Origin: JTS-RE37 sp041744575 | Lineage (GTDB): Bacteria > Bacteroidota > Bacteroidia > Flavobacteriales > Flavobacteriaceae | Assembly (NCBI GenBank): GCA_041744575.1 | Contig: JBGTKP010000002.1 | Location: forward strand, 1-64,000 | Direction: 5' to 3' | DNA: 64,000 bases | Shown here: one piece after another, positions 54,022 through 63,339 of the stretch | Layout of the letters: each line of letters opens with the position of its first letter | Numbering within the stretch: position 1 is the stretch's first letter | Notes under the pieces: generated by a model | Told to the model about the DNA's origin: nothing | What the model saw: only the letters and a program-made list of their open reading frames with translations | Database searches by the model: none | Position numbers and translations under genes: made by a program

Positions 54022-55953
54022 ATGAATAAATTAACTTTTCTTCTGCCCTTTGCGCTCCTGGCGTGTAAAGGAGAAAATACAATACAAGCCCCTCCGGCCA
54101 AAGAAATCAAAACCTATTCCATTGCTCAGATCATGGATAACGAGGCGGTCTCCGGAGGAAGCTTCTCCCCCGATAACTCCAAATTGCTGATCACAAGTAA
54201 CAGGTCCGGAATTTATAATATGTATACGGTGCCTGTCGCAGGTGGGGCTTTCTCTCCTGTCACGGCGTCAGACAGCTCATCGGTTTTTGCCATCTCCTAT
54301 TTTCCCGACGATGAACGCATGCTATTCAGAATGGATAACAACGGAGACGAACTCTATCACATTTTTCTGATGGATGTCTCCGGAACATCCAGGGATCTTA
54401 CACCGGACGCAGGGGCACGAACCAGTTTTTACAGCTGGGCAGAGGATGACAAGTCCTTTTTCTATGGCTCAAATAAAAGGGATAGCAAATACATGGATTT
54501 ATACGAGATGGATATAGAAAGCATGACCTCTAAAATGCGCTATCGCAATACGGACGGGATGGAATTCGGAGAGATTAGTCCTGACAAATCGAAGATTGCC
54601 CTTATAAAACCGCTCAATACCAATGACAATGATCTTTACCTTGCAAATTTAAAGGATAAAAGCAGCATCAAGGTCAACAGGGCGCAAAGTGCCAATACAC
54701 CCCAGGATTTTTCGATAGACAATAAGTTCCTTTATTACACGACCGATGAAGGGTCTGAATACGCTTACCTTATGAAATATAATATTATAGACGGAATCCG
54801 GGAAAAGGTGATGGAGCGCGAATGGGATATTTCGGGCAGTTACTTTACGGAAATGGGAAATTACCTGGTGACCTATATCAATGAAGATGGAAAAAATGCC
54901 ATAGAAGTGATGGATGTGGCAACGGGAAAGAACCTGGACCTCCCTACGCCTGAAAACGCCAGCATTACCAGTGTAGAATTTTCAGCCGATGAAAAATTAA
55001 TGCGCTATTACGCGGGAGGATCGGACCGTCCTTATGATCTTTGGGTATCAGAGCCTGGCACCACCTCCCAAAAGCAGTTAACCCAAGTACTGAACAAGGA
55101 AATTTCGGCTGAGGACCTAGTTGCCGCCGAAGTGATTCGCTATAAATCCTTTGACGGCCTGGAAATCCCGGCCATTTATTACAAGCCGCATCAGGCTACT
55201 TCTGAAAATAAGACGCCGGCCCTGGTCTGGGTTCACGGGGGACCCGGGGGGCAGTCGGGTCAATATTTCAATGCCACCATCCAGTACCTGGTAAATCACG
55301 GATATGCCATCCTGGCAGTCAATAACCGCGGCAGTAGCGGATATGGCAAATCCTTCTTTAAAATGGATGACCTGAATCACGGGGATAAGGATCTTAAGGA
55401 TTGTATTGCCGGAAAAAAATGGTTGACCAGACAGAAAGAAATTGACGAGAAAAAGATCGGAATTATTGGTGGATCATACGGGGGATATATGACCATGGCC
55501 GCCCTTACCTATGCTCCCGAAGAATTTAAGGTAGGTGTCAACCTTTTTGGAGTTACCAACTGGATCCGGACCCTGCGAAGTATTCCTCCCTGGTGGGAGT
55601 CTTTTAAAGATGCCCTATACCTTGAACTTGGGGATCCGAATAGCGCAGATTCCGTGCGCCTAAGGGAAATATCTCCCCTTTTTCACACAGAAAATGTTAC
55701 AAAACCCCTGATCGTCCTTCAGGGCAAGCAGGATCCAAGGGTATTGCAGGCAGAATCCGATGAGATTGTAGCGGGGGTTCGCAAAAATGGGGTACCGGTG
55801 GAGTATGTGCTATTTGAGGATGAAGGACACGGTTTCGTAAAAAAGGAAAACCAAATAGAAGCTTACAGCAAAATCCTGGAGTTTCTGGACACTTATCTTA
55901 AGAAAGACAATAACCCACCCTTAAGGGATGGGGCGCCAACCAGCGTGGAATGA
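54022..55953 (+). CDS. S9 family peptidase lipoprotein
   Basis: A 643-residue lipoprotein (lipobox LLA|C, about residue 14) of the prolyl oligopeptidase family. ATG 54022 is used because it opens the lipoprotein signal; the frame extends six codons upstream. A propeller (NSKLLITSNRSGIYNMYTVP, DDERMLFRMDNNGDELYHIF) comes before the hydrolase domain, which has LVWVHGGPGGQSGQYFN, Ser485 in GGSYGGYM, Asp571 in GKQDPRV and His603 in DEGHGF, a complete triad. With the S9 enzyme at 42432 this gives two, but one is anchored to the membrane. The tail is polar (NNPPLRDGAPTSVE). Confidence 0.93.
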   Translation: MNKLTFLLPFALLACKGENTIQAPPAKEIKTYSIAQIMDNEAVSGGSFSPDNSKLLITSNRSGIYNMYTVPVAGGAFSPVTASDSSSVFAISYFPDDERMLFRMDNNGDELYHIFLMDVSGTSRDLTPDAGARTSFYSWAEDDKSFFYGSNKRDSKYMDLYEMDIESMTSKMRYRNTDGMEFGEISPDKSKIALIKPLNTNDNDLYLANLKDKSSIKVNRAQSANTPQDFSIDNKFLYYTTDEGSEYAYLMKYNIIDGIREKVMEREWDISGSYFTEMGNYLVTYINEDGKNAIEVMDVATGKNLDLPTPENASITSVEFSADEKLMRYYAGGSDRPYDLWVSEPGTTSQKQLTQVLNKEISAEDLVAAEVIRYKSFDGLEIPAIYYKPHQATSENKTPALVWVHGGPGGQSGQYFNATIQYLVNHGYAILAVNNRGSSGYGKSFFKMDDLNHGDKDLKDCIAGKKWLTRQKEIDEKKIGIIGGSYGGYMTMAALTYAPEEFKVGVNLFGVTNWIRTLRSIPPWWESFKDALYLELGDPNSADSVRLREISPLFHTENVTKPLIVLQGKQDPRVLQAESDEIVAGVRKNGVPVEYVLFEDEGHGFVKKENQIEAYSKILEFLDTYLKKDNNPPLRDGAPTSVE

Positions 55954-56142
55954 GGTATTTGAGAATCAACCTTCTGATCTTGCGGCCCGGATCGTAAACT
56001 GCGATCACTCATAAGAAGGGATCTGGTATCAAAAATGCAACTTGAGAGCGTTTTTGGGGCACTTAAAATATCGATTTGGTTATTATTGGGGTTGACTTCA
56101 GGAGTATAAATATGTAACTTGCAACACAATAAAACCTAAAAA

Positions 56143-56742
56143 ATGAAAATTTTAAAAGTAGCTTTCCTTGTCTTACTCATTTCAGTCACCTTTCAATGTA
56201 AGGACACCAAGAAGGAGATGAACAACGCGACAGGAGATATGGACACTGAGCAGGAAATGGACGGGATGATGGACAAAGTGCAGGAGCAGGAAAAAACACT
56301 TCAGTTTTCCCTGGAGCCTAAAAGTAACAGCAAGGTTGAAGGCGTTGTTAATTTTACCGAAGTGGCTGGGTCGGTAACCATGACAGCTACCCTCAAAGGT
56401 CTTGAACAGGGCGATCATGCGATCCACATACATGAAAAAGCTGATTGTTCCGCGGCTGACGGAGCCTCTGCCGGAGGTCATTGGAACCCCACAAATGAAC
56501 CACACGGGAAATGGGGAGCCGAAGCAGGATATCACCGCGGAGATATTGGTAATTTTACGGCCGATACACAAGGCAATGCAACGGTTACTTTTTCCACCGG
56601 AGAATGGTGCATCGGATGTGATGACGCTAATAAGAACATTTTGAGCAAGGCGGTCATTGTTCATCAGGGTGTTGACGATTTTACCACACAGCCCAGTGGT
56701 GACGCAGGTGCTCGCGTTAGTTGCACTGGAATAATTGAGTAG
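56143..56742 (+). CDS. sodC: Cu/Zn superoxide dismutase family lipoprotein
   Basis: A 199-residue lipoprotein (lipobox-like VTFQ|C19) that destroys superoxide in the envelope. A Met/Asp/Glu-rich linker lies at about residues 26-52. The SOD domain has the copper ligands in HAIHIHEKADC, GGHWNP and VIVHQGVDDF, the zinc-side EPHGKW and GYHRGDIGN, and the disulfide pair from KADC and RVSC. All ligand positions expected for the family appear to be present. A terminator follows (56768-56792) and then the second ECF sigma gene. The start follows shortly after a possible promoter region with no strong consensus. Confidence 0.93.
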   Translation: MKILKVAFLVLLISVTFQCKDTKKEMNNATGDMDTEQEMDGMMDKVQEQEKTLQFSLEPKSNSKVEGVVNFTEVAGSVTMTATLKGLEQGDHAIHIHEKADCSAADGASAGGHWNPTNEPHGKWGAEAGYHRGDIGNFTADTQGNATVTFSTGEWCIGCDDANKNILSKAVIVHQGVDDFTTQPSGDAGARVSCTGIIE

Positions 56743-56767
56743 TTCGGCCTAATTTTTACTGATAATT

Positions 56768-56792
56768 AAACTGCTATTACGGCAGTTTTTTT
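56768..56792 (+). terminator. Intrinsic terminator after sodC
   Basis: AAACTGC (56768-56774) and GCAGTTT (56782-56788) are perfect 7-base arms with a 7-base loop and a run of seven T residues (56786-56792). Confidence 0.88.
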
Positions 56793-56816
56793 ATCTTAAC
56801 ATCAAGAAATTGCTTT

Positions 56817-57356
56817 ATGGATTTAGATGCACTTGTTAAGCGTTTTCAAAAAAAGGATATCATTGCTTTTGAAAAGCTATACGAATTATATTGGGAAAAT
56901 ATTTGTGGGGTGGTACATACCATCGTTCAGAATAAAAGTGTTGCTGAAGAGATCACCCAGGATGTGTTTACGAAAATTTGGAACAATTCTGACAGCTACA
57001 GCCCCGTGAAGGGCCGATTTTTTACGTGGATACTTAATATTGCCCGAAATGCAGCGATCGATGAAGTGCGATCGAAATCCTTTAAGAATCAAAAAAAGAA
57101 CCTTTCGACCGATTACTTCGTAGGTATGCTGGAACAGGCAGACAACGAAACAACCGAAGTGGACACCAAAGGACTTCTGAAGCTTCTGAATAAGCTTACA
57201 GACAAATGTGTTCAAATTATCAACCTGTTATATTTTAAAGGTTTTACCCAAAAAGCGGCATCTGAGGAATTGGATATCCCGTTAGGAACGGTGAAAACCA
57301 GAAATAGAAGTTGTATTTCCCAATTGAGGGAGAATATCACATTAGAATGGATGTAG
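56817..57356 (+). CDS. ECF RNA polymerase sigma factor (SigK-like)
   Basis: A 179-residue sigma factor. Region 2 is at about residues 15-85 (FEKLYELYWENICGVVHTIV, AEEITQDVFTKIWNN, RFFTWILNIARNAAIDEVRS). Region 4 is at about 120-172 (KLTDKCVQIINLLYFKGFTQ, KAASEELDIPLGTVKTRNRS). The stop codon lies in the first codons of the anti-sigma gene, a ten-base overlap, so the two are translated together. The SigK/RskA pair it resembles controls envelope or redox responses in other bacteria; the neighbour sodC hints at oxidative stress, but this is inference. Confidence 0.95.
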   Translation: MDLDALVKRFQKKDIIAFEKLYELYWENICGVVHTIVQNKSVAEEITQDVFTKIWNNSDSYSPVKGRFFTWILNIARNAAIDEVRSKSFKNQKKNLSTDYFVGMLEQADNETTEVDTKGLLKLLNKLTDKCVQIINLLYFKGFTQKAASEELDIPLGTVKTRNRSCISQLRENITLEWM

Positions 57357-58150
57357 AAGCATATATATCGTCCGGAATACTGGAACTCTATGTGGCAGGT
57401 GCACTTACAGAGGCTGAAAACTCTGAGGTACATAAGAATGCCCGGGAGAATCCCAAGATCATGGAAGAAATTTTAGCCATTGAGTCTGCGATCCTAATCT
57501 TAACCAGGGCCACAGTCCCAAGATATGCCCGAAGGAAAGACTTTGACGATTTGCGTGTCCGGATAGGGCAGCGCAAGGATACAACTATTGTCAGACTTCC
57601 AAGAGAAAAAACCAACTGGGCCGCCTATACCGGGTGGGCCGCAGCCATTCTGCTCGCCGTGGGGTTATTCTGGTTTTTCAATGAGTCGAAGGAACTGCGT
57701 ACAGAAATAGATATGGTTAACAAGGAAAAGGACGTATTGGAACAGCAAATTTTTGATGCCAAGAGTTCTTTGGCTAATTCGACACAATTACTTGAATCCA
57801 TACGAGCGAAAGACATTAGCGTTATTCCATTGGGCGGACAGGAAGTGGCTCCCACCTCCTACGCAAAAGTTTATTGGAATAAAAATGAGCAGGAAGTGCT
57901 TGTGGATGCTCAGGGATTACCCGAGCCACCACCGGGAATGGTTTACCAGGTCTGGTCGCTCAAATTGTCTCCGCTCACACCGACAAGCATAGGTCTCCTT
58001 GACGACTTTATATCTGATGATAATAAGATCTTCGCCCTTGCCAATCCGAATGAATCTGAAGCTTTTGGAATCACGCTTGAGCCTGAAGGCGGAAGCGATA
58101 GTCCAACTATGGAGCAATTGTATACATTGGGTGCCGTAACCTCCTCCTAG
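57347..58150 (+). CDS. Anti-sigma factor, RskA C-terminal domain
   Basis: A 267-residue membrane protein. The cytoplasmic N-terminal helical domain (MDVEAYISSGILELYVAGAL) binds the sigma factor. One transmembrane segment is at about residues 95-112 (YTGWAAAILLAVGLFWFF). A coiled coil follows (ELRTEIDMVNKEKDVLEQQI), then the RskA C-terminal domain in the periplasm (ISVIPLGGQEVAPTSYAKVYW, GLPEPPPGMVYQVWSLKLSP, FGITLEPEGGSDSPTMEQLY). ATG 57347 is the start; in-frame codons upstream fall inside the sigma gene. The family keeps its sigma factor inactive until proteolysis. Confidence 0.93.
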   Translation: MDVEAYISSGILELYVAGALTEAENSEVHKNARENPKIMEEILAIESAILILTRATVPRYARRKDFDDLRVRIGQRKDTTIVRLPREKTNWAAYTGWAAAILLAVGLFWFFNESKELRTEIDMVNKEKDVLEQQIFDAKSSLANSTQLLESIRAKDISVIPLGGQEVAPTSYAKVYWNKNEQEVLVDAQGLPEPPPGMVYQVWSLKLSPLTPTSIGLLDDFISDDNKIFALANPNESEAFGITLEPEGGSDSPTMEQLYTLGAVTSS

Positions 58151-58164
58151 CCAGATATCTGATA

Positions 58165-59232
58165 TTATTTCAAATCCTTATATTTTCTACGAAGTCTCAT
58201 GCCCATGATCAGCCATCTTGGCAACGGTTGAAGTGGTGGCCGGTTTTTTAAGTGGATATACAATCCCAAAGACTTCAATAGAGGTACCCTGTGGGTCTCT
58301 ACCAGTTCAATCAAGGTGCCGTCCGGATCTTCTAAATAGCCAAAATGCCCTGATGCATCTCCCATCCCGAAACTGTCCCTGCTGTCTACGGTAAAAGGAT
58401 AACCAATATCCATACAGTGTGACCGGAGTCTTTCGATTTCCCTTACATCAAAACACAGATGGATAAACCCCAGGTCACCCCACCATCGGCCTTCAAAAAC
58501 AGGCCTGCCTTTGCGGTCAATTGCCTGCAAAAGTTCTATTTCGGTGGGTCCCAGGAGTTCTCCGAATCCTCCGACCGCCATATCCGGCTGGGTGAGCTTC
58601 ACTTTTCGGAAGGTACCCTCTCCGCCTGGGAAAAATGCAAGTTCAGGAAAGATGCCGGTGGTATCAGAATGGATCCTGTCATAGCCCAATACACGCCCAT
58701 AGAATTCGAGAGATACGGCCATATCACTAACACCAACAATGGCCCCTGATACGCCTCCTGCACCCCTTTTGGTATCAGCAAAAACATAGGAATCCGAAAC
58801 AATTTGCAACCAGTTATTCCATGGATCACAAAGATAAAAGTGTTGTGGATTTTCTGATGGGCCCACTATCGGGCCCGGAACGGATGTTGCCCCCAGATGT
58901 AACTCCCTGTGTATCCTTTGGAGGTCATTCGAGCGGATTTTCATGATATTAATTCCATAGTCGCCCAGTAGAATCGGCTGTATCGCCGGTTGAGGCACAC
59001 TGTCCCTGGCCTCCCAAAGTTCAAGGCCTCCGCCTCCCTGCAGATTCAGGGACAAAAGGGCATATCTTTTCCTTATGGTTCCGCCTGTATAACGATGCAT
59101 CAGGCTTGCAGGAGCTTCATCTTCAAAAACCAGGATATCAAATCCAAAGTTTTTCCGGTACCAGTTAAACACAGCTTTCGCATCAGCCACCCCAATACCT
59201 ACCTGCTGAATGCCATTAATTACTTTTGTCAT
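58165..59232 (-). CDS. Tandem VOC (glyoxalase-like) metalloenzyme domain protein
   Basis: A 355-residue cytoplasmic protein with two glyoxalase/dioxygenase folds. The first starts INGIQQVGIGVADAKAVFNW (about residue 5) and has FYLCDPWNNWLQIV near 131. The second starts VSGAIVGVSDMAVSLEFYGR (near 158) and has GFIHLCFDVREIERL near 255 and FGYLEDPDGTLIELVETHR near 296. HLCFD and the LIELVE glutamate are possible metal ligands. The substrate is unknown. The gene follows the glycosyltransferase gene by 18 bases on the same strand, so they are likely one operon. Confidence 0.85.
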   Translation of the reverse strand: MTKVINGIQQVGIGVADAKAVFNWYRKNFGFDILVFEDEAPASLMHRYTGGTIRKRYALLSLNLQGGGGLELWEARDSVPQPAIQPILLGDYGINIMKIRSNDLQRIHRELHLGATSVPGPIVGPSENPQHFYLCDPWNNWLQIVSDSYVFADTKRGAGGVSGAIVGVSDMAVSLEFYGRVLGYDRIHSDTTGIFPELAFFPGGEGTFRKVKLTQPDMAVGGFGELLGPTEIELLQAIDRKGRPVFEGRWWGDLGFIHLCFDVREIERLRSHCMDIGYPFTVDSRDSFGMGDASGHFGYLEDPDGTLIELVETHRVPLLKSLGLYIHLKNRPPLQPLPRWLIMGMRLRRKYKDLK

Positions 59233-59250
59233 CTTACTAGATTCAGCCGT

Positions 59251-59946
59251 TCAACGAGGCACTCTGATTATCCGGTTATGAAGGATTTTCAATTTCTGAG
59301 CAGGATAGCCCCACTTGAAAAGGAGGAGCAGCAGCAGGTTGGCCAGGTTGACCCTGGCATATGAATTGCACTTATATTTCCTGGCAGAAACAATCAGATC
59401 ATTCTTAACAATCCTGTATTTTATTTTTTGCCTTTTCATCCTTTGGAAAAATTCAAAATCCTCCATGATAACCTGTGATTCATCAAACCCGCCGATTTCC
59501 ATAAAAACACACTTTCTGATAAAAAGACATTGATCCCCTCCCCCGGTGAATATACCATCCCTGCCAGTAAACAAGGCATTCAGTTTAAGTAAAGGATGGG
59601 CACTGTCAAATCGATATGAAAAGAAACCTGCATCAAAATCCTGGGTTATGGTTTTTTCGATATCGGTAAAAAAGCTATCCGGAGGATGTACATCGGCATG
59701 GAGAAAAGCCAGAATATCTCCTTTTGCGTCCCGGGCTCCGTAATTCATCTGAATAGCACGGCCCTTTCCGGGGACCGTTATATATTTCCAATCTTGATTG
59801 TTGTTGACATTATTAGCATCGGTACTGAGTTGGGACAATGCCACAATAATCTCATGATTAATATTTTGACCGATAGCTTTAAGACGGGGTAATAATCGCT
59901 CCAGATTCCTTTGTTCCTTGTGCGCGGGGATAACGACACTGATCAT
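59251..59946 (-). CDS. TIGR04283-type glycosyltransferase (rSAM/selenodomain-associated transferase 2)
   Basis: A 231-residue family 2 glycosyltransferase. MISVVIPAHKEQRNLERLLP opens the GT-A fold, GKGRAIQMNYGARDAKGDIL (near residue 60) and FLHADVHPPDSFF (near 80) match the TIGR04283 family, and GGGDQCLFIRKCVFMEIGGF (near 137) with IMEDFEFFQRMKRQ holds the acceptor region. The family often sits beside a radical SAM protein and a second transferase (TIGR04282) in clusters linked to arsenosugar-like products, but neither is in this window. A DUF547 gene is divergent 240 bases away. The substrate is unknown. Confidence 0.85.
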   Translation of the reverse strand: MISVVIPAHKEQRNLERLLPRLKAIGQNINHEIIVALSQLSTDANNVNNNQDWKYITVPGKGRAIQMNYGARDAKGDILAFLHADVHPPDSFFTDIEKTITQDFDAGFFSYRFDSAHPLLKLNALFTGRDGIFTGGGDQCLFIRKCVFMEIGGFDESQVIMEDFEFFQRMKRQKIKYRIVKNDLIVSARKYKCNSYARVNLANLLLLLLFKWGYPAQKLKILHNRIIRVPR

Positions 59947-60186
59947 GCTATAATAAAATATGACAATTCATTTATCCGTAAAGATCGTGAATTTGCGGCC
60001 CAGGGATCATATGATAATTCGTACATTTATGAACTGTTTGAATTTCGTAATGTATCTCCATTAATTTATAGGTATGCCGGTTTTAAATTTTTTGCATTTG
60101 TTTTCTGCTGGCATTTCATTCTCATCATTTAAGAAACTCTCCCGGTATAACTTACGTAAGTAAGGCAGAAATAAAATAGCGAACAA

Positions 60187-60975
60187 ATGAAAAACTATAC
60201 AATTAACACTATAGCTCTGCTTTTGCTCATCTTTTGTTTTAAGACGGCCATGTTGGCTCAGCCATCCAATACCTCCGTGACAGATTTTAATGCCATTTCG
60301 GAAAAACTCCTGGAAAACATCAAAGCGGGACGGGATACAAGGGACCTCAGGGACCAATTGGCAGGAACGAATTTGAAAGAACTGGAGAACGGCCTGCAAA
60401 CTGATGAAGAGAAATTGGCCTTTTGGGTCAATGTTTATAATGCCTATATTCAGGTGATCCTGAGGGAGCATCCTGAGTTCTACGAAGATAGAGCCGCGTT
60501 TTTTCAACGCGATCAGATTACAATCGCAGGAGAGATCATCTCATTTGCTAAAATTGAACACGGGATCATTCGCAAATCGCAATGGGAACTGGGTTTGGGA
60601 CTTATCCGCAAGTGGTTCCCTGATAAGTTTGAAAGAAAATTAAGGGTTAAAAAGCGTAATTATCATATTCATTTCGCATTGAATTGTGGTGCAAAGGACT
60701 GTCCTCCTGTAGCCATATATACCCCCGAGCGGTTGGATGAACAATTCGATAAGGGTACAAAAAATTACCTCGAGCGAACCTCAAAATATAACCCAGAGAC
60801 AAAAGAAGTCGCGGTAACGTCATTATTTAACTGGTTCAGAGGCGATTTCGGGTGTAAAAGCGGGGTGAAGGACATCTTAAAGGAATATGGCGTCATCCCG
60901 GAAGCAAAGGGTGTAAAAATTACCTATGCCAATTATGACTGGACCCTGGATCTTGATAATTTTACAAATCTCTGA
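60187..60975 (+). CDS. DUF547 domain exported protein
   Basis: A 262-residue exported protein. Residues 1-24 are a signal peptide (IALLLLIFCFKTAMLAQ). The DUF547 domain is clear: FWVNVYNAYIQVILREHPEF (near 79), GIIRKSQWELGL, HFALNCGAKDCPPVAIYTPE (near 161), FNWFRGDFG and the end VKITYANYDWTLD. In eukaryotic fusions this domain accompanies other modules, but in bacteria the function is unknown; the conserved Asn, Cys and His residues suggest a papain-like fold. It is found in the same neighbourhoods as TIGR04283 transferases, as here. A palindrome CTTACGTAAG lies 30 bases upstream. Confidence 0.88.
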   Translation: MKNYTINTIALLLLIFCFKTAMLAQPSNTSVTDFNAISEKLLENIKAGRDTRDLRDQLAGTNLKELENGLQTDEEKLAFWVNVYNAYIQVILREHPEFYEDRAAFFQRDQITIAGEIISFAKIEHGIIRKSQWELGLGLIRKWFPDKFERKLRVKKRNYHIHFALNCGAKDCPPVAIYTPERLDEQFDKGTKNYLERTSKYNPETKEVAVTSLFNWFRGDFGCKSGVKDILKEYGVIPEAKGVKITYANYDWTLDLDNFTNL

Positions 60976-61098
60976 TCTTCCGCACTCGGGAATATATGCT
61001 GTGCAAAAATAGATCAACCCTCCGGGCTAAAGTTTTATTAAAAACCCCCGGATTTCTGCCATTGGGCATTTAAACTGAGACTAGCTGTATTTCTTTCC

Positions 61099-63339
61099 AT
61101 GAAAAAAACTGCCCGATACGCATGGCTCCTGATAGGCGTATTTCTTATTCTGGCAATCCTTGGCGGAATAAATGCCGGGAAACTGAGATTTTCATTTGAT
61201 TTTAATCAATTTTTTCCTAAAGGAGATCCCGACCTTCTTTTTTACGAGCAATTTCAGGAAGATTTCGGATCTGATGACAGTTTTTTATTATTAGCAGTTG
61301 AAAATAAAACGAGTGTTTTTAATACCTCCTTCCTTGAACGCTTTCAACACCTGACCAGGGAAATCGGTAGCCTCCCACATGTTAAGAAGAGTCAGTCGCT
61401 GACAAGCTTCTCGTATCCCTTAAAAACATCGTTCGGCTATACCTTATTACCTGTAATTCATCCGAATGACAGTTCCAGATTCACCAGCGACTGGGAGAAT
61501 ATCAGGAAGGACAGCCTGCTCTTAAATACCCTTATAGACCGACAAGGTAAATCGATGATGATTGTCATTGAGACGGAAGAGTCACTGGATTACGAGACAT
61601 CGGTGCAACTGTTAGGGGAATTGACACAGGCCCTCAGGAATCATGATTTGACCTCCTTCTATATGATTGGGAGAGCGACTTTTTACACGGCCATTGTCAA
61701 CATGCAAAAGAAGGAGTTTCTTATGACTTCCGTTGCTGTTCTTTTATTGACATCCATCATTCTTTTCCTGGTTTACAGGCGACTTGAATTAGTGGGTATC
61801 ACAGTAGTGTCTATAATTGCAGGTCTGTCAATATTTCTAGGCTTTCTCAGCCTTATTGGAAACGATCTCAACCTGATGTCCTTATTTTATCCTTTGTTGC
61901 TGGTCATTGTCGGAACTTCTGACATCATCCATATCCTGGATGCCTATCTTCGGGAGGTGGAAAGAGGCCTTGACAAGCTTTCCGCGATACGCACCACCTT
62001 ACTGGCAGTCGGAATATCCACCCTGCTGACCTCGTTAACTACTGCTGCCGGATTTGCCACGCTACTGTTTTCGAAGCTCGAGTTCATTCAGGCCTTTGGA
62101 TTTAATGCAGCGATTGGGGTCATGATCATGTACGTGACCGTTGTACTTTTCACCTGTCCTATGCTCTTTCTTTTGAAGCCAGGCACCTCTGTTCGCATAG
62201 AAAAGAGAAATCACATTTGGAAAAGGGTATTGCAAAAGCTCAATGATTTTACCATCAGGCGACCTGGCGCTATCCTTAGCGGCTGCATCTTACTTTTGGC
62301 ACTTTTTGTGACCGGCACATTTTCTATTGTTACCAACTACAAATTCAGTACAAGTCTCCCAAGGGATAGCAAGATATCCCGTGATTTTACATTTTTTCAG
62401 GAACATTATTTTGGGTTCAGGCCATTTGAGGTTGCCGTTTTACCCAAAAATAATGTGAAAGTCACTGATTACCTTGTGGCCAGGGAAGTTGAAAAAGTAA
62501 CCTATAAAATGACCCGTTTACCTGCCATGGGAAACATCCGCTCCCACAATATGTTCTATAAAGTAGTGAACCGGGCCTATCACCTTAACCGACAGGACCA
62601 ATATTTATTTCCATCCTCACAATCCGCCTATGAGGACTTGCGCAAGGAAGCGCGGCGTCTGGCAGGCAGGAGATGGAATACCTTTGTAAACAGTGATAGC
62701 ACTAAGGGCAGGATCACGGCGAATCTTTTGGACGCGGGTTCGGATAGTCTTACAGCAATTTATGCCGTCTTAAAACAATATATTCAGGAGCAAACCGATA
62801 CCTCGATGGTGGAATTTCGCCTGACTGGCAAAGGTTTGTTACTGGATAAGAATGCGGCATACGTAAGATCAAGCCTTTTGCAGGGACTTGTTTTTGCCAT
62901 GTTGCTGGTTTGTCTGCTTATGGGACTGCTTTTCAAGAATGTGAAGGTCGTTCTTATCTCGCTGCTGCCCAATGTGCTTCCTCTGCTTTTCTCCGCGGCA
63001 ATACTGGGATATCTGAAAATTCCTTTAGAGGCTCCCCTTTCTTTGGTTTTTGCAATTGGTTTTGGGATCTCGGTAGATGACAGTATCCATTTTCTAACCA
63101 AGTATAAGTGGTGTTTAAGCCGTGGGCTTGGGAAGGAGGAGGCGATTGCAAAGACCTATGCAGAAACCGGTAAGGCCTTGGTTGTTACTACTTTTGTTTT
63201 AATATTTATGTTTCTTACCCTGCTATTTTCAAGTCATCAACCCACGATGATGATTGGCATACTCATCTCAGCCACAATGTTTGTTGCCCTGCTGGCAGAT
63301 CTCCTTCTCCTTCCCGTACTCATCAGGAAATTTTTATAA
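61099..63339 (+). CDS. MMPL/RND-superfamily transporter
   Basis: A 746-residue inner-membrane protein with twelve predicted transmembrane helices in two halves. Each half has one N-terminal helix, a periplasmic domain and a block of five helices. The first block (about 205-365) has YPLLLVIVGTSDIIHILDAY and the second (about 590-745) has LVFAIGFGISVDDSIHFLTK, the sterol-sensing-domain-like segment whose paired acidic residues carry protons. Family members export lipids or hopanoids. A periplasmic partner or outer-membrane factor gene is not nearby. The DUF547 gene lies 123 bases upstream on the same strand. Confidence 0.92.
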   Translation: MKKTARYAWLLIGVFLILAILGGINAGKLRFSFDFNQFFPKGDPDLLFYEQFQEDFGSDDSFLLLAVENKTSVFNTSFLERFQHLTREIGSLPHVKKSQSLTSFSYPLKTSFGYTLLPVIHPNDSSRFTSDWENIRKDSLLLNTLIDRQGKSMMIVIETEESLDYETSVQLLGELTQALRNHDLTSFYMIGRATFYTAIVNMQKKEFLMTSVAVLLLTSIILFLVYRRLELVGITVVSIIAGLSIFLGFLSLIGNDLNLMSLFYPLLLVIVGTSDIIHILDAYLREVERGLDKLSAIRTTLLAVGISTLLTSLTTAAGFATLLFSKLEFIQAFGFNAAIGVMIMYVTVVLFTCPMLFLLKPGTSVRIEKRNHIWKRVLQKLNDFTIRRPGAILSGCILLLALFVTGTFSIVTNYKFSTSLPRDSKISRDFTFFQEHYFGFRPFEVAVLPKNNVKVTDYLVAREVEKVTYKMTRLPAMGNIRSHNMFYKVVNRAYHLNRQDQYLFPSSQSAYEDLRKEARRLAGRRWNTFVNSDSTKGRITANLLDAGSDSLTAIYAVLKQYIQEQTDTSMVEFRLTGKGLLLDKNAAYVRSSLLQGLVFAMLLVCLLMGLLFKNVKVVLISLLPNVLPLLFSAAILGYLKIPLEAPLSLVFAIGFGISVDDSIHFLTKYKWCLSRGLGKEEAIAKTYAETGKALVVTTFVLIFMFLTLLFSSHQPTMMIGILISATMFVALLADLLLLPVLIRKFL

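Noticed and set aside
58153..58162. Palindrome CAGATATCTG between the anti-sigma and VOC genes
   Set aside because: Ten-base palindromes are expected by chance, it lies between convergent gene ends, and no T tract follows.
60146..60165. CTTACGTAAG palindrome before the DUF547 gene as an operator
   Set aside because: It is only ten bases long and has no regulator gene nearby; mentioned but not annotated.
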